From the NCBI GenBank assembly GCA_037043455.1, contig JAWPHD010002614.1:1-64000 (forward strand): DNA of 64,000 nucleotides, in the 5' to 3' direction. The position numbers were made by a program, and so were the translations under genes. Each line of letters starts with the position of its first letter. Within the stretch, counting starts at the first letter, position 1. Positions 36,511 through 48,704 of this stretch are shown piece after piece. The notes beneath the pieces are model-generated. The model did no database searches. It had not been told where the DNA came from and saw only the letters and a list, made by a program, of their open reading frames with translations. The stretch is from Cyrtodaria siliqua (Eukaryota > Mollusca > Bivalvia > Adapedonta > Hiatellidae).

Positions 36511-38589
36511 TTGCTGTGTCCTGAATATACATTAAACCAGGTCACGTCCCTTTCCCGGATTGACCTGCAGCAGGAGTAAAGGGTCATGCAAATTTGAAAT
36601 GCTGTGACAATATTGCAATATTGTTTTAGGTGTGTAACATGTTAGCTAAGATGGAAAGAAATTTTGCACAAACCTTTGTTTTTCATGTTTTGGTAAAATT
36701 AACTCCAATTGAGATTTCGACCTTTTTTTACTGCGGATCTGACATGAATGTAAACAGAGACCTGGCAAATGACTTTGCTTAGGGGAAAGGTGGCTATTTT
36801 ATGGATTTGAATGATTTGTCATGAAAATTGCTTGGAAATAAGAGCCAGAATTTGGACATTGTATGTTTAGGTGTGTCAGTAGCCAGTTGTCACCTCATAC
36901 AGCCGTCTATGGGAAGTTATTTAGTGGTCGGCAACCTGAAGTGTGTTGGGAGGGCGTAGTGCATACCCACAGATTGAAAAAGGGAGAGGAAAAGTGCATA
37001 ACCACAGCTTGAAGTAGTGGGAGAGTGCATACACACAGGTTTAAGGAGGGTGCATCAACATATAATATTGCAGTTGCTTTTAGAAATCTGCGTTATCTTA
37101 TTGTTTTAAAACAAAGTATACAGTTGGACCGTTTGCTTTCTGCCCATAACTGTATTCAAAACATGATGGTAACGAATCTGCAATTTCAAATAATCATTTA
37201 ACTATTATAAATCTAAATCAAAACGAGTTGTAAATGTAGACCGTTGCAACCACATGCGAGGTGTGTGAAAATGATTCTTTTGATGGCAATATATAAATAT
37301 ATAAATTGTTCCTCAATATAAACGTCTTCCATTGACATGTATATGCATTCCATACTAAGATTGTCTGACTCTATAGAAGACTGGAGTATCAGTCAACGGA
37401 AGATGCTGTCCACATTTCGCGATAAGTGCCAATTAAGCCGTCGTCATCCCGCGTATTTTTTCTTTTCCTTTGACAAAAATCGGAAATAAAAAAAAAAAGT
37501 TCCCCAAGAAGGCCTTTCCTGTAAGGTAGTTCCTGTCATTTACTTGTATCCGGTTGTTCACATAATACCATGCAGCTTCATATCGAACAACATATAACAT
37601 GTAATTACCTTATACTCATTTGAAATATTACAGTAATATTTGTTAATTAGGTAGCTAATAATGGAGAGGCATGTCTATTATGGTGATTCTGCTCGCCTAC
37701 TTAGGCAATATCATTATAAGAAGCATTTCAAAGAAAGTATAGACTGGCCACAGAACATGAGTGTTTAAAGAAGTACAATGGCAATGCTAATATAATCTGT
37801 ATCCAAACGTAATCTTCTCAGAAATAAGCATTTATTTGCTGCCGGAAGGGCAGCAACTCTTATATGGTTTTCATAATTGCACATGGTAAGGTAGTAATGA
37901 ACAGTTTCTTTAAGTTTTTCAGCTGCCTTAGCTGATCCTTTAGTCTTGATCATCTTCGACGCTTGATTATAAACACAAATGCCAATCAGAAACCTTACCA
38001 GTGTATCGGAAAAAATCTAATTTGGTTCATGAGGTCCGTTCTAGACGTTTGTCTTGAAAACAAGCAAGCGTCGCAGATGATCTAGACTACTGATCCTTAT
38101 ATGTGTTTTATAACTGTGAGTCATGTAGTTGACGATAAGCATGCATTACAACTTCAATTGTCTAACCATGAATGGTATAAGCACATATTTTGCAATGTTC
38201 AAAGGTTACCGTTTTACTTGCAGAAATGACGTTTTCGTAGATCAGTCTACTGAAGTGTAGCATGCGGTTATATTTCCGGTATATTTACGTACGGGAATTT
38301 TTTACGGAGCATATAACGAAAGTATAAGTAAAACTGAATGAAACCGTAAATATTGGAATGGATAAGTGCAAATCTGTATTTTCATGTAATAATACCCATA
38401 AAACCACGAATAAATAACGAGAAAGTTTAGTGTTGAATCGGTTTTATTTATAACAAATAACAAATAATGGACCCTTTAATACTTAGAAAAAGTGTTTAAC
38501 TTTAGTTAACATTTGTATATAAGCTTGGATGTCGCATTCTACATAATGTATTGAAACTTCACGCATGTATTATTCATTATAATAAATAG
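36511..38589. other. Unit 2 spacer
   Basis: This stretch is collinear with 12,361-14,340 up to about 38,215, including a single copy of the 26-bp repeat (37,131). From about 38,215 it resembles 17,880-17,930 and then becomes unrecognised AT-rich sequence. Confidence 0.45.
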
Positions 38590-39143
38590 TGAAAAAGGTG
38601 ATCCCTTGGAAGCAACAAAAACAAACAAGAGAGAAAAAACTCGGTTTTATTGAGTCTGTTCATGAGGGGTAATTATAAGATGCAACACTTCTCACGCCTC
38701 CTAGCACTGGCTTAAGCGATATTCTACTTTAAAGCAACACATAATGGGCTTGATGATCCCAAAGGACCAGTAAATAATAACACTACTGATCTGTAGTCGG
38801 GTCGACTTTTTACGGCCGCCACACAGCACTAAACAAACGCTAGTGTGAATGTCAATACATACTGAAAAGGTGATCCCTTGGAAGCAACAAACAAAAACAA
38901 GAGAGAAAAGTAGCAGACTCGATTTTATTGAGTCTGTTCTTGAGGGTTAATTATAAGATGCAACATCTCTCACGCCTCCTAGCACCGGCTTAGCGATATT
39001 CTACTTTAAAGCAACACAGAATCGATGATCCCAAAGGACAGTAAATAATAACACTTGTGATTTGTAGTCATGGCGAATTTTTACGGCCGCCACACAGGAC
39101 TAAACAAACGCTAGTATGAATGTCAATAAATACTGAAAAGACC
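38590..39143 (-). repeat. LTR-like repeat, two tandem 272-bp units
   Basis: Two head-to-tail units start at GTGATCCCTTGGAAGCAACA (38,598 and 38,870). On the minus strand each reads: TGTGGCGGCCGTAAAAAGTC near one end, a GCTTAAGCC...GGAGGCGTGAGA block, then the hairpin GACTCAATAAAACCGAGTC, and a T/GT-rich tract (TTCTCTCTTGTTTGTTTTTG) before CAAGGGATCACC. AATAAA in a hairpin loop with a downstream GT-rich element is the arrangement of a polyadenylation signal, as in an LTR R region. Family assignment is inference; a satellite or SINE-like repeat is an alternative. Confidence 0.6.
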
Positions 39144-39704
39144 ACAACAAAAAGCCAAGTTACATTACTCTTTGCTTATTTTTTAACAAAATTAAGGCCC
39201 CTTTATACTTAATTGAAAAAAGCAGTTTAATCTTGTCCATTCACTTTACAAAATGATTTCTAATTTGTATCGATTTTCATTTGAAGGATTATATCAATAA
39301 AACCTTGGCCAGGTTTCAAAATAAATAATATTGGTGCATTCATTGTGTAGTTATTGCTTTTGATAATTAAAATTAACAACACTTATTTCAGATTGATAAC
39401 TAAAAATAACAACACTTATTTCAGACTGATAACTTTCATAATTTCAATAATTATTTCAAAGTATAATTAAAACAATTTGTTCCATTCATATCACTTAACA
39501 TGCCAACAGTCATGTTTATTTACTTATGGGCAGCCTTTTTACGCTTGCGTAAAACCTTGCTTGTATTGTATTTTTAAAGTGTTTAATTGACAATTGCGAT
39601 AAAAAAGCAAATGCACGCATATTTCACAAACACATTACATAGAAAACAGATTCGTGAAACTACCTACTTCAAAGAATACGTAAATACGTAAATACTGAAA
39701 AGGT

Positions 39705-39890
39705 TATTCCTTGGAAGCAACCATAATAAACAATAGAGAAAAGAATCAGACACGGTTTATTGAGAGATATTATAAGGCGCAGTACCTGTTGCGCTGCCTA
39801 GCATCGGCTTAAGTGGTATTCTACCTTAAAGTCATGACGAGTGGGCTAAATATCCCAAAGGCCCGTGTAACTAGTAACGTTACTACAATA
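39705..39890 (-). repeat. LTR-like repeat, diverged copy
   Basis: AAATACTGAAAAGGTTATTCC, CAGACACGGTTTATTGAGAG and GCATCGGCTTAAGTGGTATT are diverged versions of the blocks in the 272-bp repeat. The AATAAA hairpin stem is partly lost. Confidence 0.6.
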
Positions 39891-39894
39891 CAAT

Positions 39895-40300
39895 ATAGAT
39901 ATAAAAATCGAACAGGAAAAGTAGCATTCAAGGACGACAGTCAAACACACAGAAAAACAAAGAACAACTATATATAAAAATGAATAAAAGGCAAAATAAG
40001 ACATCACAAACACACAAGGGTTGACAATAGGGTAACCACCTTGAAACGGTCAGTGGCAAAAAAGGCCGCTGGGAGGGGGTGGGGCATGAGGGGGGGGGGC
40101 GGGGTTGGGGGGTTGAACCAGGGTGCACCAAACCTCACACTTACCCTACTGTCATCCCAATAAAACGGGACAGTGTAAATAAAGAAATCCCCGCCATGAA
40201 CTATTCTTAACCAACAAGGCAGCATTAATAGGCAAAATAAGTAAAACACAAAGATGCTTGTGTATATATAAATACAAAAAAACAATAGCCTAGAAAGTTG
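39895..40300 (-). mobile_element. Retroelement 3' end
   Basis: Contains AAAAATCGAACAGGAAAAGT, GGGTTGACAATAGGGTAACC, GCACCAAACCTCACACTTAC and GTAAATAAAGAAATCCCCGC in order. A G-rich tract (40,070-40,115) expands the usual GGGGGTTTAAACC region. Confidence 0.8.
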
Positions 40301-40584
40301 ACTGTCATAGTGTTAAGTAGTATCGTCTAAACAACAACGGTATAGGCCTACGTGTAACGTTCTACAAATTCAAATGGCAAGATACATTATTATATAGACA
40401 CGCATTGTCAATTACTAAGCTGAATCATTATTGCAAAAAGTGGGATTCATAATAAACAGAAAAGACTGAATGAGAATCATCTTTAATTATTTTTTGGTAT
40501 AGTTGGCCATGGCTGATTTTATGTATTTAATATGGCATTATAGTTAATAATGCATAAATAAAGTGATACTTCAACATATGATCA

Positions 40585-41035
40585 TTAAGTTGCGGACAAT
40601 CAGAAATATCGACAGTTGAACCTATAATTACTTATTTCGGACATGTTGGCAATTCAACATTTATTTCATCTTCCGGACAATGGAGCTATTGACAGATCAA
40701 CTTTAATAGTTTTCATATTCCAGACAATCGGAAATATTGACAGTTGAACATACAACTACTTATTCCGGACAATCGGAAATATGGACAGTTCAACGTATAA
40801 TTACTTATTTCGGACAATAAGAAATTTTAGGACAATGCATCAATACGTATATTCCGGACATCGGGAATATTTTTAAATAGATTGGACCGCCGCCCTGTAT
40901 AAAAATCACAATCGGCATAATGGCGGGTCATTGACTATATTAGACTCCGGAAAATCGGAAGTATATTAGAAATTACCGAGATTAGAAATGTTTTACTTTC
41001 ATTTATACTCCGGATATCGGAAGCATAATAATAAA
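40585..41035 (+). repeat. Degenerate tandem repeat with TTCCGGACAATCGGAA palindromes
   Basis: About eight irregular units of 40-60 bp contain TATTCCGGACAATCGGAAAT followed by ATTGACAGTTGAAC and ATAATTACTTAT. The core TTCCG-6 nt-CGGAA is itself an inverted repeat. Spacing is irregular and later units are degraded. Confidence 0.75.
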
Positions 41036-42764
41036 TTAATTCTTATTCCTCATGTAATATATATCGTATTCATTCAGTGTTAGGCAAATACGTGCTGGCA
41101 ATGGCAAGACACGGAAACACGTTTAGACAACACGTGTGCACGTGCTCCGCCATAAGAGAAGCATTAGGCGGTCAAGAACGTGTCGAAAACCGGAGGTGTC
41201 AGCCATGGCCAATTTTGGAACTGTCTGAAGAAAACGGACGAACAAGAATTTGATAGCAGAAAGTTGTATCATCCATCCTGAATCATATCGGAAATATGTA
41301 TAAGCATTTGACTGTACATTGACTGCTCAACAACTATAAACTTATATACTATAGGCTATAGTTTGGACAATTCTAATTATTTAATAATGGCATGATATTC
41401 TGAATAAACAGAAATATGTTCTTATATATGACCAGCATAAGACTGCACGCCTGTAATTTAGGCATATGGACTGGTCAGCCAAAACGTAATATATATTCCG
41501 GACAAGTGCATATGCTACACAGTAGGAACGATGCACGTTTATATAAAGCAACATGGGACTGCACGCCTGTAGTAACTGTGAGCCATACTAGAAGGTCTGG
41601 AATAGACCTTGCTATATCTAAGTGGGGACTCATAAAGCAGCCCGGGAGAGAAATCCAAGAAACTCGAAATATAAAACTTAAGATTGCCATGTGTCCCTTT
41701 AAAGCCCAGATCCTACTGACCTATATTAGGCAGCAGTCACTGAATTTGTAAATCATAAACCCAGTGCTGTATTTGCTTTATAGTGTGCAAGTGTCAGCAG
41801 GTCAGATAAGCTAACCACTGCAAATGCGACAACCAGCATAGTGTATTAATGTGCATTTTGTCAAAACTGATTACACATTTTTACATAAATAGATACAAGT
41901 GATAGTGAAACAGATATACTATATCTCAAAGAAAAAATGAAAAAAAAGAGAAAAATTAATCTCAAACCTTAACAAAACGGTTCGAACATCATAGTTTGAT
42001 TGATAGAAGAATTCTATCATGAATTGGATGATTTAACAAACTCTTGTTGCGATTAAGGTCTGCGGAAATGATAAATGGTATTCAAGTGATCTAAAGTGAG
42101 ACATTTTACCAATGTCAATTTGAAAATTGAAACGTTGTCAACAAATTTGACTGCACATCCGATTTTAATATTGACTAAAGTAGCGTCTTATAGTTAGGTA
42201 TAGATTTCCAACCTACATTCTAGCAGCATATAATGGCAGTGTACATGTAGTCAAAATGGCCATCTCGCTCCGCTTCCATCAATGTTGTCTACTTGAACTG
42301 AAGTAACTTCAAGTGCATCCACGTAGGCTCGGCATTAATGTGTGATATGAAAGGAAAGCAATGGCTTATCAATTCTGCTCCGAAAATGGGCAATATAATA
42401 TAATATAAACAAGAACTATATACCAGGAAGATCACTGAGCACAAATGTCACCAGACAGTAACATGTCAGGATGTACCTGATCACACAACTAATATACTTA
42501 GAAGAATTGATAAGGAAGAACAGTTTAGCGCTATAGTTCTTGTCATATTTCTTGTCATGTTATACAAGTTTACTAAATGGTCCCATATAAATTAATACAA
42601 TCAGTTGCAGACGTAACATAAAACTTTATTATTTTAAATCGAAGTAACAATATATTAACCAATAAATCTGGCTTTGTTAATTCGATATTAGGAATTGTGT
42701 AGGTAATTTGTTCCATCCATTATATTGGTCATATAATCGTACCATAGCAATTGCTATAAAGTAG
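41036..42764. other. Unit 2-specific spacer; one uncertain open frame
   Basis: A 111-codon frame (41,416-41,751, plus) begins with ATG and ends in TAA, but a 71-codon frame opposes it. Part of it repeats itself (GACTGCACGCCTGTA at about 41,443 and 41,558), and no domain is visible. I do not call it as a gene. 42,400-42,740 matches 17,400-17,640. Confidence 0.35.
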
Positions 42765-42895
42765 GTATAAACGTCGAACAGGAAATGTAACATTCACAGA
42801 TCACAATCAATCCAATCACCCTTACAAAACAAACCAAATGTACAAGGAAAATGTACAGCATGCGATGTCATACACATAAGCGTGTTGTTAGCATA
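42765..42895 (-). mobile_element. Degenerate retroelement 3'-terminal fragment
   Basis: GTCGAACAGGAAATGTAACA followed by a CAATCAATCC...CATGCGATGTC region matches the first 120 bp of the dispersed 3' end (compare 19,597-19,720). Confidence 0.55.
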
Positions 42896-42929
42896 CAGAA
42901 AATGATGTCTCGCCTAAACATCTAAATTA

Positions 42930-43532
42930 ATAGATTAACACATATACGACATTATTGCTCTTATTGAAAATTAAAAGAAAATTGATGAAATCAAAACGAT
43001 TCGATTTAAAGGGAGCTAAGAAATGTGAAAAAATATACAGTACGATAATATAGCCACCAGTTAAAGCACCTAGCAGGTCTACATCAAGTACAGTTTCGAT
43101 ATCAATCAAGTAGTAACTGAAGCCGGAATCTTACCTTTAGATAGGGTAATGACTGCTTCTGTCGTCATAACTGTCGGAAGCGATTTATCTATAAAAACGT
43201 AGTAACATTAGACCTTTGTCAGACACAATTGTAATGCTGTCAGTACTTCATTGGTTACATCAAATAAAGAAACACATGACGACATAGTTCGTGGGGTTTA
43301 CATTTAGGTACAGAAGAAATGTGATCAGTTGGAGTCAGAATTTCAAAACATACATACATACAATGATGTGTTTGTTAAACTCAGGATGACTGAAACAACA
43401 CCTAACAATTAACAATGCTCAGCAACTAATCCTTGAACTCAGGATGGCTTTTTGTCCAATCATATTGTTTGAAATCATATATAGTAACCAAGAATACTGA
43501 GTGCAACACATTTCATAATGTATGAAGTATAC
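42930..43532. other. Unit 2 copy of the three-copy block
   Basis: Counterpart of 19,060-19,500 and 56,640-56,960. No gene is seen. Confidence 0.55.
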
Positions 43533-43893
43533 TGGTTAACATTAGCCTCCACATTTTACACAAACAAATAACTTATACTTGTTAACATTAGCCTCCACAT
43601 TTTACACAAACAAATAACTTATACTTGTTAACATTAGCCTCCACATTTCACAAAAACAAATAACTTATACTTGTTAACATTAGCCTCCACATTTTACACA
43701 AACAAATAACTTATACTTGTTAACATTAGCCTCCACATTTCACAAAAACAAATAACTTATACTTGTTAACATTAGCCTCCACATTTCATAAAAACAAATA
43801 ACTTATACTTGTTAACATTAGCCTCCACATTTCACAAAAACAAATAACTTATACTTGTTAACATTAGCCTCCACATTTCACACAAACAAATAA
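43533..43893 (+). repeat. 46-bp tandem repeat, about eight copies
   Basis: Unit ACTTGTTAACATTAGCCTCC followed by ACATTTCACAAAAACAAATAACTTAT, with a TTTTACACAAAC variant interspersed. Copies are nearly identical, so the array is young. Confidence 0.95.
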
Positions 43894-45711
43894 CTAAACT
43901 TAAACATTTGCCTAATTCAACCCAAGAAAGCGTGTAAAATGTATAATATTATCATTACGCCTCTGGGGTATTTCTGGATTTTTTTTATAATCAACAACGG
44001 CGTATGAAAATTGCTACTTAAAATGTTGTGAAAAGAAAAAGTCTAGTCATTCTAAATAACCCATTAGACTAAATGGCCCCTGAAGGCTTCCGTACAAAAC
44101 ACTTCCTGGTTCAGACTCTTTGGTGGACAGAAAACGTATCAGATCCCTATCATCTGCTAACAAGTTGAAACCCCATTGACATGCATAAAACCCATGCTGC
44201 AGACGCGAACTTAGATGTAGATGCTGTTTTACTTTCGGAGATATGTTCAAACCGACTGAAGGACTTCGGAAATGAATAGCAGTATATGGTGGCAATGTAT
44301 TAAAATTTAGCATACGTGTAACACAACCCGTGTTGCAGAAATACATTTAAATATGTATTGTTGTTTTGCGTCCCAAAACGTTTGAAATGAGGGTTTTTAA
44401 ATAGTGATTTATATCATTTTTCTCATGGTGGAGGCCGACCACAAACTTATTCCTGGGTCAAACCAATACTGTATACCTCCCGCCATCCGTAAATATCGTC
44501 ACTTTCTGACTTATACGCCGATCTCACAGTGGGATTCGAACCCGAAGCGAATCCGAAGCGGTGAGGCGCGGGAAGATTTCCAATGTAACGTCTTGTCCAT
44601 CCCGGCCGCTGACTTATTTAAGAAGTAGCAATTTATTGTAGCAATGTAGCATGTAAGTTTTATGGCATTATTAAATTGAGTAAATGATCTAAAACACAAA
44701 CTGAAACACGGCAATTCAGAAACTCCCTGCGAGAGAAGGCGTCTGTTACGATGCAATTGAAAATGAACAAGATTATAATTTAAACCAGTGTGATGGAAAT
44801 TACAGAACTACGATGAATAAAAAGCATCAAACAATTTATATAAACGAAAACGATATGAAAGAATACAACAGAACGGTTATTGACTTTTTATGAGAAATAA
44901 TAATTTTGACTCGATGTTTTGGCGCACGACGAATTCTTTGCCAAGACAACTCGACCCAGATAATATTTCTCTATACAAATTCAATAACGATAATGTTAAC
45001 GTATGTGCAGGTCTGTCAAGCAAAGTGAAATTATATACCATCTCTATCATATTCCAACTTAATCACATATACGCAATACATTTTCCAATATTCCTTCCCA
45101 CAGACAGAAGCCTGAAAACGGTCGACACTAACAGTACGAAAGGAAGACTCATATATATCATGTGGACACTACACTTTCTGGCATGCATTTGTCTCCAGGC
45201 ATCTACTTTGCATCAGCTAATTTAGGCCAAACAGAAGCACAGCGCATGAAATATGCTGAGGACATAATTAATGACAGTACACACCAGATGATGCCTAATT
45301 TAAGAATGTTTTTAAGTCTTATCACTGTACAATATTGTTTACAAATCAACAATTCATAACATACAACTGCGCCATTATTTTAAAATTGTAAGAGACTATA
45401 AAACATAAAATATACGTAGGGCAGTTTACAATTTTAAAATATTGAGCAATTGATTCTGAACCTGTTACCACAGCCGTACCATCTGACACACAACTAGCCA
45501 CAGCAATAGGTCTGTTAGACAATTCATATAGCTATATAACAGTAACATATAAACTGATCTGATTGATCACATTATTTTCTCAGAATGTTATTATCAATCA
45601 CATACAAATATAGAAGTAATTAAGCGGCCGGTGCTAATCTTGAAATGATGTCTAAAAAATACTTCAAATAGAAATAGTAAGATTAGTTGAAACTGCAATA
45701 AATTCTAAAAA
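43894..45711. other. Spacer with short open frames
   Basis: Frames of 99 codons (44,047-44,346, minus) and 111 codons (44,890-45,225, plus) are open, but they use non-ATG starts or have no recognisable motif. I see no paralogue that would test them, and I do not call genes. A tRNA-like relic lies at 44,521-44,605. Confidence 0.35.
44521..44605 (-). pseudogene. tRNA-like SINE head or tRNA relic
   Basis: On the minus strand a possible A box (GCGGCCGGGATGGACAAGAC) is followed about 45 nt later by a clear B box (GGGTTCGAATCCCACTGTGA). It is similar in layout to 20,665-20,757. Confidence 0.5.
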
Positions 45712-45830
45712 AATGATCCCTTGGAAGCAGCAAACACAAACAAGAGAGTAAAGTAGCAGTCTCGGTTTTATTGAGTTTGTTCATGAGAGATAATTATAAG
45801 ATGCAACACCTCTCACGCCTACAACACATT
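45712..45830 (-). repeat. LTR-like repeat, partial copy
   Basis: TGATCCCTTGGAAGCAGCAA, TCGGTTTTATTGAGTTTGTT and AAGATGCAACACCTCTCACG match the terminal half of the 272-bp repeat. A more diverged piece (GTCTCGGTTTGATTGAGACT) lies at 46,254-46,320, immediately before the orphan ORF. Confidence 0.7.
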
Positions 45831-46354
45831 ATATATAAGCGCATTCATTAACGTTTAGGATGAATATATATAAATGGTAACACTCATGCTACCCATACTC
45901 AAGACTCTGAACACTTTATAAAGAACGCATGAAGACTTGAAGAGGAAGCAAGATTGGAGGTGACATAAAGCGTAAATCAAACAAACAATATCATGACCGG
46001 TAAAAGTCGGATAATTATGTTCAAAACGCATGTTTCCTCCATTTCCATTCTCACACTACATGTGCATTCCATAACGGAATTAGTTGTTGGGTATCGATCT
46101 GATTCATCCGAAGAAATGTCAGGTCGTGAATGACGAACCATAAGTAGCGCGAGTCACGTGTATAAAAAAAGGAAGCTGTAGGCAACATGTGCCTAAAAAG
46201 ATATGAGAGGAGACATTTGGAAATCGTCGAACACGATAAATACAAAAAGTATTGCAGTCTCGGTTTGATTGAGACTTTTCATGAACGGCAGTGAAAAGTG
46301 CTTGCTCCCGTTCACGCCCTCCAGCCCCGGGTTGAGCAGAACTCAATATTTAAA

Positions 46355-46762
46355 ATGCCAGTAGTACATACATTTTACCCATCCCGAAGATGGTATGCAT
46401 TTGACGGTGAACATAGAACCTTCAATGCGGTATTTTCACACCATTCCTTAGCCAAAAGCGTATTGTCCCAGTTTCTAACAAAACGCGTTGCCCTAAACGA
46501 GAAAACAATGCGCGAAATAAACAAAATTGAATTTAGCTGGGAGCAGAGGTTACGAAGCCTGCGTATCACAGGCAACAGTTTAAAGACTAAATTAAAAAGC
46601 AGGCAACATATCCTAAGGGTGATTAAACAATACTCAGAACCTTTAAAGGCTGGAGTAGTGGAACCACTTATTCGAAATTCAAGTAAAAAAACAAAAGTAT
46701 TTAAGAATGTACCACCGATATCTGTAAATATCTGGCACAGCGATCTCCAAAGATCGGAATGA
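46355..46762 (+). CDS. Orphan ORF, 135 aa, unknown function
   Basis: The frame is open from about 46,298; the first ATG (46,355) is in a reasonable context (TTTAAAATGCC) and the stop is TGA. The protein is basic, with a central Lys/Arg-rich, probably helical segment (about residues 45-85), and a C-terminal SVNIWHSDLQ stretch. There is no signal peptide, membrane segment or known motif. A 135-codon open frame is unusual in this AT-rich, degenerate setting. It lies in a block present in unit 2 but missing in unit 1, between an LTR-like fragment and a retroelement relic. It may therefore belong to a mobile element (for instance a structural protein remnant) or be a retrocopy of a host gene. The function is not known. 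Confidence 0.45.
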   Translation: MPVVHTFYPSRRWYAFDGEHRTFNAVFSHHSLAKSVLSQFLTKRVALNEKTMREINKIEFSWEQRLRSLRITGNSLKTKLKSRQHILRVIKQYSEPLKAGVVEPLIRNSSKKTKVFKNVPPISVNIWHSDLQRSE

Positions 46763-46963
46763 ATAACAGTTCTGATTATTAAGTCGTAATACTACTAAGT
46801 GCAATCGACGTATGACATAATTTTCCTATTTTATTAACGGTATTGAGATTAGACAAGATTATTCGGAGACTCATGGTTTAATGACACTTCTTGATATAGA
46901 ATATCGACACCCCTTTCTTTTCTACTATGGGTAATAATATATACCCTAATTAACGCTTCTTTT

Positions 46964-47744
46964 CTCGATTTATTTCTCTCTTCTGAAAATGGAGAAATAA
47001 TTAGCAAAATCTATGACAAGAGAGATGATTTTAATTTTGATATTGTTAATTATTCCCATTTAGATGGGGATGTTCCCCAAGTAACTTCTTATGGGGTCTA
47101 TGTGTCTCAACTTATTCGTTTTTCCTAGGGCTTGTACTCGAGTTGAGGACTTTATTATTCGTAACCTTTGTATAACTAAAATGCTACTCTATCAGGGCTT
47201 CCGTTACCATAAACTTCGTAAAACCGATGCACACTTTTATATTGTAATCCTGATCTTCTTTCCAAACATAAAAGTAAATTTAAGAACTCTTCTGATACAA
47301 GGACTTCTATGGTGATGTGATTTACAAACGTAAGATCCTTGGTCTTGATCACTCACATACTATCTTTGTTAAACTTGTTAAAAGGCTTATCAAAATGAGC
47401 AGCGCTGTGGTCTAGTGGTAGAGCGTTGGACCCATGATCCAAAAGTCGTGGTTTCGATTCCCGTTATTGCCATATGCGTTGTGTCCCTGAGCAAGACACT
47501 TTATCTGCATTGCTTAGTACTGGTTCTACCCAGGAAGACATCGAGAGTGATTCAAATAAGTTCATAGAGCTTTCGTTACAATCGATGTAAAATAAATGTT
47601 TTAACTAAAAGAGGTTATGACCCTATCATTTTGCAACGCATTGCATGCTTGGTGGTGGACCGGTTTACAGTTCGCAACTATGCTTTCCTCTTTAATTGTG
47701 CGATGACCGGACAGGCTGTGGACCCTATGATGACGTCTACCTAA
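46964..47744 (+). pseudogene. Reverse transcriptase C-terminal relic
   Basis: Coding blocks in order: DLFLSSENGEIISKIYDKRD, DDFNFDIVNYSHLDGDVPQ, TSYGVYVSQLIRFS, then a +1 frame change, RACTRVEDFIIRNLC, GFRYHKLRK, a degraded QGL...FYGDVIY block, and after an inserted SINE KRGYDPIILQRIACLVVDRF with stop TAA at 47,742-47,744. I recognise this as the C-terminal (post-palm/thumb) part of a reverse transcriptase frequent in bivalve genomes, of a non-LTR or Penelope-like type. The catalytic core is not present. Frameshifts, a stop and the SINE make it dead. Confidence 0.8.
47396..47597 (+). mobile_element. tRNA-derived SINE inserted in the retroelement
   Basis: The head has an A box (TGGTCTAGTGGTAGAGCGTT) and a B box (GGTTTCGATTCCC). 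The anticodon arm TTGGA-CCCATGA-TCCAA reads CAT, i.e. Met-like. The body has GTCCCTGAGCAAGACACTTT, the same central domain as the SINE at 16,999. The T stem has mismatches, so it is not a tRNA gene. It separates reverse-transcriptase codons RLI and KRGYDP. Confidence 0.85.
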
Positions 47745-48094
47745 AGCCCAAAAGGACGGTGACGTTTGATGTTTGTCTGCAATCTTGTCTTGCCGTGCCC
47801 TCAATGGTTTATACTCTTGTTGCTCGGGCTTCTTCCTTGTCATTGAGTACTTTCCTTGTGGCTTTCTAGGCTAATGTTTTTTTTATATTTATATATATAT
47901 ATATATATATATACGAGCATCTTTGTGTTTTACTTATTATGCCTATTAATGCGGCCTTGGTGGTAAGATGGTTAGTTGGTTATATCATGGCGGGGATTTC
48001 TTTATTTACAATGTCCCGTTTTATTTGGATGACAGTAGGGTAAGTGTGAGGTTTGGTGCACCCTAGACCCTGATTTAAACCCCCGATTGATGAA

Positions 48095-48632
48095 AGTGAA
48101 CAAACCAAACGTTTGATTATCACGATCATGCATTCGGAAATTAAGTTTATTTTAATTTTCGACGAAACAGTATATAATGTTAGCTTTATACAGGGTGTCT
48201 AAAAAGCAATACTTAAGGTGTCAAAAATTGAGCGTTGTGAGGGAGGTGTGTTCTCAAAATGGCGGTTTCCATATCCGTTTCAGAAGAATCTTCAAATGAT
48301 TATATTATCTTTGTTTATAATCATGATTCGATCATTATTCAACAATTTCCTAGATTTTCAGAAATGTTAATGTCCAATAGAGCTTTCCGACTGACAATAG
48401 CTTCACGAATATAAATTCCCCATTATCATGATTTTGAAAGGCAATTTTCTTACCTTTCACTATGTCATTTGTCCCATGAATATGACATTAGTACCACTAT
48501 CAATATAACTATATTGACTGAAAACATAACTGTTATTAATTAGCAATGTAAAATAATACAATATATGTGTTTAACAAGAATACACATTGTGATATGTCAA
48601 GTAATGCATACATGACCAAATGACAAATACTA
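48095..48632. other. Unit 2 spacer, left flank of cassette
   Basis: 48,095-48,520 aligns with 21,663-22,090. The alignment decays at about 48,520-48,560, so the true left edge of the insertion may be up to about 100 bp outside the direct repeat. Confidence 0.5.
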
Positions 48633-48704
48633 AAGGACTCACGACACTATTATCTACCTTGAGTACTCCTGCCCTACAGATGATGGAGGTAGTCTAAAAA
48701 CATA
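48633..48704 (+). repeat. Left 72-bp direct repeat of the cassette
   Basis: Starts AAGGACTCACGACACTATTA and ends AGTCTAAAAACATA. 71 of 72 positions match the copy at 52,607; the mismatch is TATCTACC versus TATCTCCC. In this copy CTACCT and AGGTAG could pair as a small stem. Confidence 0.9.

Larger units (their letters stand above)
46964..48090 (+). mobile_element. 5'-truncated retroelement (fullest copy in the window)
   Basis: The reverse-transcriptase relic (46,964-47,744) is followed by the 3' UTR (47,745-48,090) with GGCGGGGATTTCTTTATTTA and GTGTGAGGTTTGGTGCACCC, ending at GATTTAAACCCCCG. It lacks the last 200 bp seen in other copies. A (TA)n tract sits at 47,888-47,912. It ties the dispersed 3'-UTR family to a reverse transcriptase and gives the sense strand of all copies. 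Confidence 0.8.

Noticed and set aside
41416..41751. 111-codon ATG frame
   Set aside because: It is opposed by a 71-codon frame, contains an internal DNA repeat and has no domain. It was left as uncertain rather than called.
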